From NCBI RefSeq assembly GCF_963259705.1, contig NC_081844.1, forward strand, positions 31,884,294 through 31,948,293: 64,000 nt of DNA, read 5' to 3'. This document shows positions 21,481 through 31,854 of the stretch, piece by piece. Both the position numbers and the translations under genes were made by a program. This DNA is from Myotis daubentonii (Eukaryota; Chordata; Mammalia; Chiroptera; Vespertilionidae). The notes beneath the pieces are model-generated. The model made no database searches, had not been told where the DNA came from, and worked only from the letters and a program-made list of their open reading frames with translations. Numbering within the stretch: the first letter of the stretch is position 1; every line of letters starts with the position of its first letter.

Positions 21481-21972
21481 AAAATGTTAATATCACTAAG
21501 TCCAGCGTGAGGTGTGTCAGGCAGGGGTAGGGCGGGCAGGGTGAGGAAGCTCCTGGGAAGGGGAACTGTCTGACACACAGGCTCAGAGAAAGCCGCACGG
21601 AGAGGGCAGCATTTTACCGAGGCCCTGGGGTACCTGCCGGTGGAAAGCGGGGATACGCGCGTTCAAATGTGGGACGTGCCAAGAACAGCAGCAGTGGCAC
21701 AGGGTGACTGCCCTGCACTGTTGGCCGCTCCGGTTGGGACGATCATAGATGTGATGTTTCACCACCTCCCTGGGGGCCACCAAGTTCCTGGTGGCAAGAA
21801 TGGCCCGTGCAAAGGCTCTGGGGTTGGAACGCACTTGGCAAGGTGGAAGCCAACAGGGCTGGAGTGAAAGGAGCTTTCGAATCCTTTCCATTCATCAGGG
21901 CTCTGCTCCCAGCCCTGCTTTTGGGAGAGTGGTCAGAAAGGGTGTGGGGTGGGCAGGCAGGAATCTCTAGGC

Positions 21973-21974
<2 letters not shown>

Positions 21975-22031
<57 letters not shown>

Positions 22032-22274
22032 ATGTGTGTGTGTGTGTGTGTGAGAGAGAGAATGTGTGTGTGTGTGAGAGAATGTGTGTGTGTGTGTGAG
22101 AGAGAGAGAATGTGTGTGTGTGAGAATGTGTGTGTGTGTGTGTGAGAATGTGTGTGTGTGAGAGAGAATGTGTGTGTGTGTGTGTGAGAGAGAGAATGTG
22201 TGTGTGTGTGTGTGAGAATGTGTGTGTGTGTGTGAGAGAGAGAATGTGTGTGTGTGTGTGTGAGAGAGAGAGAA

Positions 22275-22311
<37 letters not shown>

Positions 22312-22332
22312 ATGTGTGTGTGTGTGAGAGAA

Positions 22333-22363
<31 letters not shown>

Positions 22364-22432
22364 ATGTGTGTGTGTGTGTGTGTGTGAGTGTGTGTGAGAA
22401 TGTGTGTGTGTGTGTGTGTGTGTGTGTGAGTG

Positions 22433-22463
<31 letters not shown>
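21975..22463 (+). repeat. 490-bp compound microsatellite, (TG)n with (AG)n and AATG interruptions
   Basis: A repeated higher-order module of the form GAGAGAGAATGTGTGTGTG occurs many times with varying TG and AG lengths. Intron 3. Confidence 0.97.
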
Positions 22464-23164
22464 TGTGCTGGGCGCAGTTCTTCCGGCCCCCGTGGGGCAG
22501 CACCAGCTGCAGGGAGCTCACCACGGTGCTGTTCTGTGGTCCAACATCCCGGACAGCCCAGGAGCCCCAGCCTTCCTGATGACAAGCTCTGTGCGCACCA
22601 TTCATGGAGCACCTGTCATCTTCCCAGGCTCACGCTGGGAAGCACAGGGTCACCACATCCCAGGGAGGACAGGGCGGTGGACCCCCAGTGTCCAGGGCAA
22701 GTGGCCATGGCTGTTTCCTGCCCACCCAACTGGCCGGCTGGTGTCGGCAGGCCCCCTGCCCTCCCCGCGCCGGGGTTTCCTGTTTGTCCAGCACTCGCCC
22801 GGCTCCATCTCCGGGGGACTCCCTGGCGGGTGGAAAGGAAGTGATTTCCTCCGCCAGACGCTGGAGCTCCTCAGGGGACCAGGCCAAAGTGTGCAGCTGC
22901 CCAGCCTCCTTGAACGTCTGAGTCAGAAGGAGGTTCCGGGGTCTCAGGAGGCCAAGGAGGACTCTGGTCACAGATGGCCCGTGAGGAGCGGCCTGGGGGC
23001 CTGGGAACCTCCTTGAACCAGCCAGCCTCTGCGGGCATGGCTGGGCCGGTACCTCCAACAGGATGCCCTCACATACTGGTCTGCCTCCCTCCCTCCCTCC
23101 CTCCTCATCTCTCCAGTTTCTTTTTCTCTCTCTGCTTCATACCTGCCTTCCTCCTTTCTTTCTC

Positions 23165-23740
23165 TCTACAAATATTTATTGAATCACTTACTGTGTACCA
23201 GGTATTATTCTAGGCACTGAGGACACAATAGTAACCAAGATAGACAAATACCTCTGCCCGAGTGATGTCCCATTAGGGGAGGAGGCAAACGCATAAGCAA
23301 TCACTAACTTTCTCGGAGGGAATAAAACAGGGTGGTGATCAGAGTGGCCGAGGCTGCTGGAGCTGAGGGCCCTTTGAGGGGTGCATTTGCGCGGAGGCCT
23401 GGAAGATCTGGAGAAAGCGGGAGAGCTGATAGCTGTCCAGGCAGAGCTCACAGCACATGCCAAGGCCCTGAGTCGGGATCATGCTTTGCATGTTGGGAGA
23501 ACGAGGAGGAGCCCCATGTAGCTGGAACAGAGCAAGTGAGTAGAGTGAGCGAGCAGGAGAGAGGGAGGAGGGGAGAGCAGGGAGGGGACAGACGTAGGTG
23601 GGGTGGGGGCCTTGTGGGAAGGCCTTGGGCTCACCCTCCACCCAAAGTGGGAGCCCTGGAGGGCTTTGGGCAGAGAAGGGTGGGACTTAACTCAGGTGCT
23701 CACAGGCGCCCTCTGGCCACTTTGGAGAGAACAGACTGTG
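23165..23740 (+). mobile_element. Old mammalian interspersed repeat, family A
   Basis: AATATTTATTGAATCACTTA, GTGTACCAGGTATTATTCTA, CATGCCAAGGCCCTGAGTCG and AGGGCTTTGGGCAGAGAAGG follow the order of a widespread old LINE-associated mammalian repeat whose exact name I cannot fix. Related pieces are at 29225-29400, 31500-31850 and 53475-53950. Confidence 0.6.
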
Positions 23741-23964
23741 GGATTCGGGATTCGGGATCGGGGTGGGTGGGGGGTGGGTGGGTGGGGATGGGGGTGGGGG
23801 GGGCAGGGCAGAAGCAGCTTCCAAATCCCTTCCATTCTTCAGGGCTCTGCTCCCAGCCCTGCTTCAGGCAAATTCTCCCACTTTCCACCTCCCAACATAG
23901 AACTGACTTCCTATTTACTGTTAAATATCCCCTGGGAATGCAGGGTGCCCTAGGGCCTCTCTCC

Positions 23965-24140
23965 TGGGCTGAGTGAGTGCCTTAACCTCTCTGAGCCTCA
24001 GTTTCCTTACTTGCAAAATGGAACCACCCAGCAGCTGCCCCATTGCGTCGCTGTGAGGAACGAACCGTTCAGGTGCGTCAGGCACACACACGGAGCCACC
24101 AGCACACGCGAGGGGGGTGCTCGGAAAACGATCCCCACAT
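23965..24140 (-). mobile_element. MIR SINE, reversed
   Basis: CTCTGAGCCTCAGTTTCCTT, ACTTGCAAAATGGAACCACC and CGCTGTGAGGAACGAACCGT. Confidence 0.8.
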
Positions 24141-24191
24141 TCAATATGAGGACGGGCCACGCCCACCACCCCTCGCCCGCCCCCGACTCAC

Positions 24192-24263
24192 CCAGCGTGA
24201 TGGGCTTGCTGTCCTCCTGGTCAGAGCCCATCCCGGCCCGGGGACTGCCGCTCTGCTCCGCGT
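24192..24263 (-). CDS. NFIC: NFIC exon 3 (residues 188-211)
   Basis: A 72-bp phase-1/phase-1 exon encoding (D)[23 protein letters not shown]. The acceptor TTGGCAG precedes ACGCGG; the donor is CTGG|GTGAGT. It begins the acidic/serine-rich linker after the DNA-binding domain. The Asp at residue 188 is split with exon 2. Ala replaces the human Thr in GSPRTGMG (from memory). Its length is a multiple of three, so skipping keeps the frame. Confidence 0.96.
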
Positions 24264-25094
24264 CTGCCAAGAGAGGAAGGAGTTGGTGATACAGGACGGG
24301 CCCTGAACCTTCGAGGCCCCGGGGTCTGTGCTTGGCCCCTCCCTTGGCTGCTGCCCCAGAGGGTCGTGGGTGTCTGGCCGGGCACCTGCAGGCATCAGCA
24401 CAGGGGCCGGGGCTCTCGGTGTAGCCAGGTGCTGGAATGTGGCCTCACGCACAGGGCGAGAAGCCATGTGCAGGGGCCGACTCAGTGGGGGGGGGGGGGG
24501 GGCGGTTACAGCTCTTCCCCTGAGCCTCAGTCTCCTCATTTGTGAAACAGGGGGGCTCATTAAATCCTGCCTCGGTCCTAGGAGCTTACAGATGGGGAAA
24601 CTGAGGCCAGAAAGATGAGTTCTTGAACCCTGGGGCCCACTCCTCTCGGCCTCTGCCCTTCAAGTCCTAAGGGCTCAGCCCTTGGTCTCGGGGTGCTACT
24701 CAGGGTCTCCAGAGAGGGGGCCACGGGGCATCCCTCTGCAGCTGCAGTGCCCCCACCCACTGCCTGGCTTGCGGGCTACCTCCCGCCCCAGCACTCGCCC
24801 ATCCATCTTATCTAAAAATAATCAGGCTCCTTGGCAGACGGGTGCCGCGGGCAGACGCTGAGCTCAGCGTTATCGGCTCCAGTGGCCTGGATGAAGGGCG
24901 ATCCCGCCAGCTCCCTCTGCCGCCCCACACCCACCCAGGACCCAGGCTGAGGGGGGCCCAGCCCAGCTGCACAGAACCCAGGACCCACCCATCTGTCTTT
25001 CAGGTCAAACAGAAAGGTGCCAGGAATCACAAGCCAATGCCAGGGAGACTCAGCCCCCCATACCCGCTGCCCCGCCACACCCAGAGCTGAGAGC

Positions 25095-25249
25095 CATCGC
25101 CGTGTGACCGTAGGCCAGTCACCTACTCCTCTGAGCTGCAGTCTTCTCCTCCTTCAAATGGGTGTGAGCATGGCCAGGAGGCAACAAGGGGATAATACAT
25201 ATGAAGCGCTTGGGCAAACATGGTAATGTCCTCATGATTATTATCATCG
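25095..25249 (-). mobile_element. MIR SINE, reversed, interrupted by the Helitron
   Basis: GTGTGACCGTAGGCCAGTCA, TCCTTCAAATGGGTGTGAGC and TAATACATATGAAGCGCTTG, ending in ATTATTATCATC where the Helitron begins. Confidence 0.75.
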
Positions 25250-25469
25250 CTAGAGGCCCGATGCACGGAAATTCGGGCAAGGGTAGGCCTTCCTTCCCCC
25301 AGCTGCCGGCACAGGCTTTCCTCTGGCACCCAGGGCCTGGGCTGGCTTCCCTCGGGCCGCCCGCAGGCACCCGGGACCGGCTGGCTCCCCTCTGGCCACG
25401 GCTTCGTCAGGAAGGACGTCCGGAAGGACGTCTGGTCTAATTAGCATATTACCCTTTTATTATTATAGA
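25250..25469 (-). mobile_element. Non-autonomous Helitron (HeliBat-like)
   Basis: On the minus strand it starts TCTATAATAATAAAAGGG, continues with TAATATGCTAATTAGACC, and ends GCATCGGGCCTCTAG, matching Helitron rules (5' TC, 3' CTAG, hairpin-like GC-rich sequence before the end). The base before the 5' end is A, as expected. It contains two copies of an AGGACGTC-type unit. No Rep/Helicase is encoded (220 bp). HeliBat elements are known mainly from vespertilionid bats, which supports the host assignment. Confidence 0.82.
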
Positions 25470-25653
25470 TTATGTTTAAAATCCCTAAGATGACTGCAGA
25501 TATTGCTGTTCCCATTTTATATGCTCCCTCAAATCCTTAAGATAGCCACCAAGCTGGCATTGTTACTGTACCCATTTTATAGGCAAGGAAAACAGGGTTA
25601 AAATGATGAAAAGGTCCCCACCCCACAGCCCTTGTGCTCTGTGATGAGGGTCA

Positions 25654-25961
25654 CAGTTGAGCCTGGAACAATGCGGGGGTCAGGGGCGTTGTTAACAATC
25701 CTTGTAACATTGGACTCACCCCAAAACTCAATTAATAGCTTACTGTTGACCAGAAACCCTGCTGATAACATAAAGAGTCTAACACACACTTTGTCTGTCA
25801 CATGTACGCTAGGCTGCACTGTTACGATAAAGTAAGCTAGAGAAAAGGTTGTTCAGAAAGCACAAGGAACGGAAAACACGTTTACAGTATTTACTGAAAA
25901 AAAAATTCCACGTAGAAGTGGATCCATGCTCTTCAAGCCCATGTTGTTCAAGGGTCAACTG
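25654..25961. mobile_element. MER2-like (TcMar-Tigger) DNA transposon relic
   Basis: Imperfect terminal inverted repeats CAGTTGAGCCTGGAACAA and TTGTTCAAGGGTCAACTG enclose about 308 bp, with the internal MER2-type segment ATAAAGTAAGCTAGAG. It is an old, non-coding element. Confidence 0.75.
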
Positions 25962-26094
25962 TGTTTCTTCATTCGCCTGGGCAGGCGGCCAGACATCCAA
26001 CACTGCGCGTGCGTGCGCCATCTGGCTTCTGGGATCAGACGCCGAGTTCCCATCCGTCTGGGAGCCTCAGAGGAGGTGTGGTCGTGGCGAGGTC

Positions 26095-26240
26095 ACTTCC
26101 CCTCTCGGGGCCTCTGTTCCCTCGGTGTTGTCATGGAGATAATAATAACGCGGATACTTCCTAAAACAGTCACGCGCTCCTGCTGTCTGCCTGGCACTGT
26201 GCTAGCGGCTTTGCACACGCTGTGTGTCGTACACCTACTG
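26095..26240 (-). mobile_element. MIR SINE, reversed
   Basis: CGGGGCCTCTGTTCCCTCGG, TCATGGAGATAATAATAACG and CTGCCTGGCACTGTGCTAGC. Confidence 0.75.
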
Positions 26241-26694
26241 GCTGCCAAGATGGAGGGTGCCTGTGCGAGGCCCCGTGCCTCAGTTTCCCATCCTGGAGTG
26301 GATGGATGGGGGCAGCTCCTTCCGGACTTGGCTTTGCAGCCCCAGCCGTGGCCGACTGGGCTGGGCATGGCTGGGCAGCAGCCGAGGGGAGTGTGCCCGG
26401 CTCGGCCCTGAGCCCTGTGGCCACTTCCAGGTTGGGCAGCCAGCAGCCCCTCGGAGCTGGCCAGTCCCGCTTGGACGGCCCCACGGCTGGGCACGGTGGC
26501 CACTCCATTGGGAAGTGCCCAGCCCGGGCACTCATCCGCCGGGCTCTGGGCCTCGGGCACGGGACCCTCTTCCAGAACTGGTGCCCACAGGGACTCAGCA
26601 GGCAGCAGGGCCTGGCTGATACTCCGGAACGGGCATGTTTCCTGAGCACCGCCTCTGTGCTGTGGCTTTGGAACCAGGCAGACCAGGCTGTGGG

Positions 26695-26890
26695 CCTCAG
26701 AAGCAATGCCGCATCTCTCTCTGAGCCTTACGCTCTTCATCTGTGAAATGGGCACAACCCCAGCACCTCCCCTGAAGGCTGTTCATCGGGGGAAAGGTGA
26801 TAATGCCACAATGAAGTGCCCGAAACAAAGGCTGGTGTGCAGTAAGTGCTGCATCAAACGGAGGAGGAGCCTCATTACTATTATTACCAG
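26695..26890 (-). mobile_element. MIR SINE, reversed
   Basis: CTCTTCATCTGTGAAATGGG, AGTGCCCGAAACAAAGGCTG and CAGTAAGTGCTGCATC, ending TTACTATTATTACC. Confidence 0.82.
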
Positions 26891-26984
26891 CTTTGCTGTT
26901 TGTGCCTTGGTGGCTCTGTATCCATTACCAGCGACTGCACTAGGCTATGGCTGGCTCTAGCTGGAGCCTTGTCTCAATGTTCAT

Positions 26985-27130
26985 TCACTCTGGGACCGCA
27001 GGCCAGCCACACCACCTCTTTGAGCCTTGGTTTCCTCATCTGTAAAATGGGCAAGATAACGAACCCCACCTCCCCGGGTTTGGTGAGTCACCCAGTTAGC
27101 TAATACGAAGTGTAAAACAGTTGCCATCCA
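26985..27130 (-). mobile_element. MIR SINE, reversed
   Basis: TTGGTTTCCTCATCTGTAAA, ATGGGCAAGATAACGAACCC and GTTAGCTAATACGAAGTGTA. Confidence 0.78.
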
Positions 27131-27174
27131 ATTGCCAATCAATACATGGTAAGTTTGGGGACAGACTATAAACG

Positions 27175-27645
27175 ATACTGTGTTTTTAATTTTTGTTTCT
27201 AATTGTTCACTGCTAGCATTTAGAGGCGCGATTGGATTTTTTTGTGTACATCCTGTATTTTGCAGCCTCGCTGAACTTACTTCTTAGTTCTAAAAGCTTT
27301 ATTTTTTTTTTTTTAATTCCTTGGGATTTTCTATGTAGACCATGATGTCCTTTGTAAATAAAATAGAAACAGTTTTGTTTCTTCCTTTCCAAGCTGTAGG
27401 CCTCTGATTTCCTTTTCGTGCCTTATTGCACTGGCTAGGATCCCCAGAGCCATGTTAAAGAGCAGCGGGCAGCAGTCCGCCTCGCTCCTGAGCGCCAGGA
27501 GCTCGCTCACGCCCTCACCACTAGGCCTGGCGTTAGCTGTGGGTTTCTGCAGGTCCCTTTGTTGGGTTGAAGATCTCTTCCTTCTCCATCGTCCTGGGAA
27601 ATATTTTTTTAATTTAAATAAGCATAATTTCTTAATATGATGATG
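27175..27645 (-). mobile_element. L1 LINE ORF2 fragment, reversed
   Basis: TTCCTTGGGATTTTCTATGT, TTTTGTTTCTTCCTTTCC and TGCCTTATTGCACTGGCTAG are the reverse complement of a well-known L1 ORF2 segment. Degenerate and non-coding. Confidence 0.85.
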
Positions 27646-27679
27646 TACTTATCTGCTACCTCATTAAAATATTTTTACG

Positions 27680-28040
27680 TTTAACTCTCAGACTGCAGTT
27701 AAGAACACGGCATAAAGTTTCACCGTTTCTCAGTGTACAGCTCACTACCTACATCCACAATGTTGTATAACCGTCCCCGCATCCGTCTCCAGAACTTCCT
27801 CATTTTCCCAAGCTGACGCTCCGTCTCCATTAAACACTAACCGCGCCCCCCTCCCCCCGCCCAGTCCCTGGCTCTCCCCATCTATGTTTATGACTTCGAC
27901 TCCCCTAGAGACCACGTCTGAGTGGAATCACACAGTATCTGTCCTTTCGTGCCTGGTTTATGTCACTGAGCGTAATGCTCTCAGGTCCATTCATGTTGTA
28001 GCCTGTGTCAGAATCTCCTTTCTTTTTATGATGCCATCTT
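27680..28040 (-). mobile_element. L1 LINE 3' fragment, reversed
   Basis: CATTAAACACTAACCGCGCC, GAGTGGAATCACACAGTATC and CATTCATGTTGTAGCCTGTG match the reverse of an old L1 3' region. Confidence 0.75.
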
Positions 28041-28114
28041 CTTTCTAATCATCTCTGAAACCTCAAAACAGTTCTCCCCCACCTGCTGACCGCTTGCCTG
28101 TCATCTGGGTCAGC

Positions 28115-28290
28115 TTCGAGAGCTGTCTAGTAGGAGAGCCACTGGCCACATGCGACTTTGCATTTAAATGAAATGAATTGAAATGAAATTTTCAGGACAC
28201 CAGTTGCACTGGTCGCCTCTCAATACTCCACAGCCACCCATACGTGGCTGGTGGCGACCAACTGGGGCCGTGCTGAACACGGCCAGCGTC
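28115..28290. mobile_element. Old hAT-type element relic
   Basis: GAGAGCTGTCTAGTAGGAGA, GCCACTGGCCACATGCGACT and ACGTGGCTGGTGGCGACCAA are characteristic of a mammalian hAT-derived repeat with CACATGTGGCT-type ends. Family not assigned with certainty. Confidence 0.5.
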
Positions 28291-28609
28291 ACTGCCGGCT
28301 CTGCTGGGCGGAGCTGCCCTGGATGTTCCCTGGGCAATCGGGGCACAGCGAGCTCCTCCTCCTCCACGTACTTAGACACCCAGCCCTGAAATGCATCTTC
28401 CTCCCGTCTCCACAGATGCACCCGCAGCAGATAACGCTAGAGGCTGGCTCCTGTCCCAGCCCCAGCCTCCAAGCGGGCAGCTTCCAGTGCCAAGTTCTCA
28501 CCGTGCTAAGAGCTTCCTGGTGCCATCCAATTCAATCCGCCCCATTGACGAAGTGGGTAAACTGAGGCCCAGCTCAGCGAGTCGGGCTCCCAAAGGTGGT
28601 ATCAGAAGC

Positions 28610-28860
28610 TGTCTGCCTAGCCTAGAGGTTCTTAACAGGTGATTCTGGCCCCCAGGCCTGTGCTTGTCACAATGGGGTGCTCCTGGCATCGAGTGAGCGG
28701 CGGCCAGGGTTGCTGCTCAGCACCCCACAGTGTCCGGGACAGCCCTTGCCCAGAGTGACCGGCCCGTATCTCAGCAGGGCCAAGGAGGGGCCCCTTGTCT
28801 AGATCCGTCCATCCTCAGTGGGGGCAAAAATTGGTTCTTGGGGGGGGTGGTATAAGAGGG
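28610..28860 (+). mobile_element. Old hAT-type element relic
   Basis: GAGGTTCTTAACAGGTGATT, GGGGTGCTCCTGGCATCGAG and GCCAGGGTTGCTGCTCAGCA match an old mammalian hAT family; a relative lies at 41275-41460. Confidence 0.55.
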
Positions 28861-29224
28861 TTAGAGAATGTTGCTCTTTTGATGTATAGAATATATGTAT
28901 AGATATAGACACACTACATAAATAGGTATAATAATATCTATTTAATAGATATTAAAATTTCGTGGGGTGAAGTGATTCGGGAAAAAGAATGTCTAAAAGG
29001 CTCTGTAGGGGGAGGTGCTAATGGAAAAAAGGGTCAAACCCATTTGTACAGGGTTGTAAACGGGGAAAAGAAGGTGGGACAGAACCGTGTGTGACCAGCC
29101 AGGCCTAAACACGCTCTCTCCGGCCCTTTGCTGTGTGCTCCGGGCAAGTCCTTTATGTCTCTGCGCCTGTTTCCTCATCCGTGGATCGGAGCTAAACGGC
29201 ACTACCGTTTACCTCTCTCCTTTG

Positions 29225-29400
29225 ACACTCAGTGTGTCCTGGGCACCAAATGCTCGGGGGACACAGCAGTGACCCGCATGGACAAAGTCCTGGCCCTGGT
29301 GGCGCTGACGTCCTAACGGGGGAGCAACAGGCCGAACAAGTCACCACAGACACCAGGAGGACGGTTTCAGGCTCTGCCAAGTGCAAGGGAGGCCACACAC
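29225..29400 (+). mobile_element. Old mammalian interspersed repeat, family A (fragment)
   Basis: GGGGGACACAGCAGTGACCC and GACAAAGTCCTGGCCCTGGT match the 5' part of the same family. Confidence 0.45.
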
Positions 29401-29533
29401 CCTGGGATTCGGGGGGGGGCGGGGGGCAGCCCTGGCACATGAGGGGCTGAGACCAGCTCCTGGGAAAGTTGACAAGGTCACTCCTTTGCAGGCGGTACAT
29501 CCAACAGTCACACTTAGCCGTCAGCCCCTAGAC

Positions 29534-29767
29534 CAGCGGTTCTCAACCTGGGGGTCGTGACCCCTTTGGAGGTCGAACGACCCTTTCACAGGGGTCGCCT
29601 AAATACATCCTGCATATCAGGTATTTACATTATAAATACTGATTCATAACAGTATCAAAATTACAGTTATGAAGTAGCAACGAAAATAATTTTATGGTTG
29701 GGGGGGTCACCACAACGTGAGGAACTGTATGAAAGGGTCGCGGCGTTAGGAAGGTTGAGAACCACTG
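29534..29767 (+). mobile_element. SPIN-like non-autonomous hAT element, copy 2
   Basis: It begins CAGCGGTTCTCAACC and ends GGTTGAGAACCACTG, flanked by a perfect 8-bp duplication CCCTAGAC. It lacks the central AT-rich block seen in copy 3 but keeps ACATCCTGCATATCAGG and GTTATGAAGTAGCAACG. No transposase is encoded (234 bp). Confidence 0.88.
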
Positions 29768-30414
29768 CCCTAGACTGCGGGGCTCCAAGTGTCGCTCCCA
29801 TGGGCTCATTTAAACTTCAAAACGCCCCCAGAAGAGACGTGATGATCGCGCCGTATTCCAGACGGGGAGACAGATACACCCGATACACCGACTCCCTGCA
29901 GCCGCCCTTGCCTGAGGCTGACAGCCCCGCTCACCCTCACAGCGAGGGAAAGGGGCACGGCAGCCTGGTTCTGGTTGCTCCTCCCGGAAAAACATAACAA
30001 TGAACATCTTATCGAACCTTAGCATTGCTTGTTCGTGACCTTTCTCGTGACCTTGTGGACCCCGCCCCGCCCCGTTTTCGGCAGGCCGCTCATCCGATCT
30101 GGCTCACAATGTACTCGGAGAGCATGAGGACGACGGGACGGACAGGCTGGAAGCCCGGGCAGGGCGGCGGAGGCTGGTGAGCCGAAGCCTGTGCTGTCGG
30201 CAGCTGAGCTGGGGAACGCCTGGGGGGTCCCCGAGATGTGAATACACATCCCCTGCGCGCGGGGCTCCCTGGTCGAAAGGCATCGCTGCGGAGTTGTGGG
30301 GCCGGTGTGGGCCTCCCGGAGCCTGTCAGACGCACTGGGGTCGTGAGGAAGAGGCGGCAGGTCACCGGCTCATCGGAAGGTGGGGCATCTTCTGGAAGCG
30401 ACAGCTGTGCCCCA

Positions 30415-30560
30415 AACCCTGGGTCTGAGTCCCAGCTCTGGCACAGCGGGCCTGGGAACCTGGACTACTCGGGTCTCGCTCCCCTGGGCCTCGGTTTTCC
30501 CCATCTGTAAAGTGGGCATTCTCAACTGTTCCCTGACCTTATGGGTTTGAGGATTTTGGA
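30415..30560 (-). mobile_element. MIR SINE fragment, reversed
   Basis: TCTGAGTCCCAGCTCTGGCA and GGTTTTCCCCATCTGTAAAG. Confidence 0.65.
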
Positions 30561-30639
30561 GCTCAAGGAGGAGAGGGGCCAACCACAGGCCAGGGGGTAA
30601 ACCTGTTTGGGGGAGAGCATTTTGCCAAACTCACAAGTT

Positions 30640-30960
30640 AAGCGGTTTTGTCCCTCCTCTGCTCACAGCCTTCCAGGGCTCCCACCGCCCTCGGAGGAGG
30701 AGTCCGAGTCCTCCCGCGGCCCACAAGGCCCTGCGTGATCTGCCCTCAGCCCCTCCCTGCCATCCCCGTCCCCCTCTCCCCCTTGTTCACTCCGCTCCAG
30801 TCACACAGCCCCCCCACTTCCTCCACACTCCGCACGGGGCCCTGCCCGCGGACCTTAGCCCGGGCTGTTCCCTCCGCGCGGGACGCTGTTCCCTCAGTAT
30901 CCGCCGGGCTCCTGCTCTCCCCTCATTCTGGAACCTTCCTCAAAGATGTCCTTAGAAAGC
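30640..30960 (+). mobile_element. L2 LINE fragment
   Basis: CCACAAGGCCCTGCGTGATC and CTCCCCCTTGTTCACTCCGC are L2 landmarks. CpG-rich and diverged. Confidence 0.65.
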
Positions 30961-31489
30961 CACGCAGGCTCTCCGCGGCAGGCACGGAGCACGGCGACGC
31001 GCACGCCGTGTGAGCGAGGGCCCGGCCCTGGGCAGCAGCTGTATTCCAAGTGACATCCCCGCTTGGCTGGGGCCCAGCCGCGGGGGTGCTGTGTGCAGCC
31101 GGAATGTCGCCGCCCCCTGCAGCCTTCTGCTCGAACAAACACATGCTCAGGGCGACAACAGAAACGTAACCTGGATCCCGCGGCCGGACTGTACTGGCTG
31201 TTCTTTCCTGTCCGTGGCCACGAGCCCATCTCCGGTCTGGCCCAGCCCATGACGGAGGCGCCGCCCCGGCCCCTGCCGCCGCCCTGCGGCCCTGGAGCCC
31301 CGCCCCCCGCGCACCTGACGCCCATCCCCGTGGCTAAAACTCCCAGTTCCTAGCTGGGAGATCAAGGTGCCACCGGCATTCCTGTCGCAGATGTTGACTG
31401 ACCAGCTACTGCTTGCCAGGCATCGGGGAAATGGCAGAGAGCCAAGGGAGGAGAGACAGACAGGAAAAGAACAAACAGGAGGAGGCTGA

Positions 31490-31852
31490 GATAATTTCAG
31501 ACGTTTCTACGTTCCACAGAGGCGATGAAACTGGGTGAGGGGACAGAGGGAGGCTCTGGGGGTGGCTTTCAAAATAGAAGTCAGGCAGAACCTCTCTGAG
31601 GAGGTGACGTTCGTGCGGAGGACTGAGGAATGGACAGAAGCCAGCCATGGGCAGAGCTGGGGCAGATGGTGTCGCAAGTGCAAAGGTCCTGGGGCAGGAA
31701 TAAACATGGGATGTTTGAAGAACATGGTGAGCAAAGGGGATCAAAGAGGAGAGGAGCTGGGCCATCAGGGCCACGTGGGCTGCAGTGAGAAGCTTGGGTG
31801 TTATTCTCAAGCACGATGAGGAGTGACAGGACGTGGCTTGTGTTACATTTTT
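31490..31852 (+). mobile_element. Old mammalian interspersed repeat, family A
   Basis: GAACCTCTCTGAGGAGGTGA, CAAGTGCAAAGGTCCTGGGG and GTGTTATTCTCAAGCACGAT share the order of the element at 23165-23740. An L1 follows directly. Confidence 0.6.
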
Positions 31853-31854
31853 AA

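Larger units (their letters stand above)
20283..24191 (-). other. NFIC: NFIC intron 3
   Basis: Contains an L1 3' end (about 21000-21480), a 490-bp compound TG/AG microsatellite (21975-22463), an old repeat related to those at 31.5 and 53.5 kb (about 23165-23740), and a reversed MIR (about 23965-24140). Confidence 0.9.

Noticed and set aside
21743..22612. 289-codon minus-strand frame of His/Thr/Ser repeats
   Set aside because: It arises from the TG/AG microsatellite translated in antisense; not a protein.
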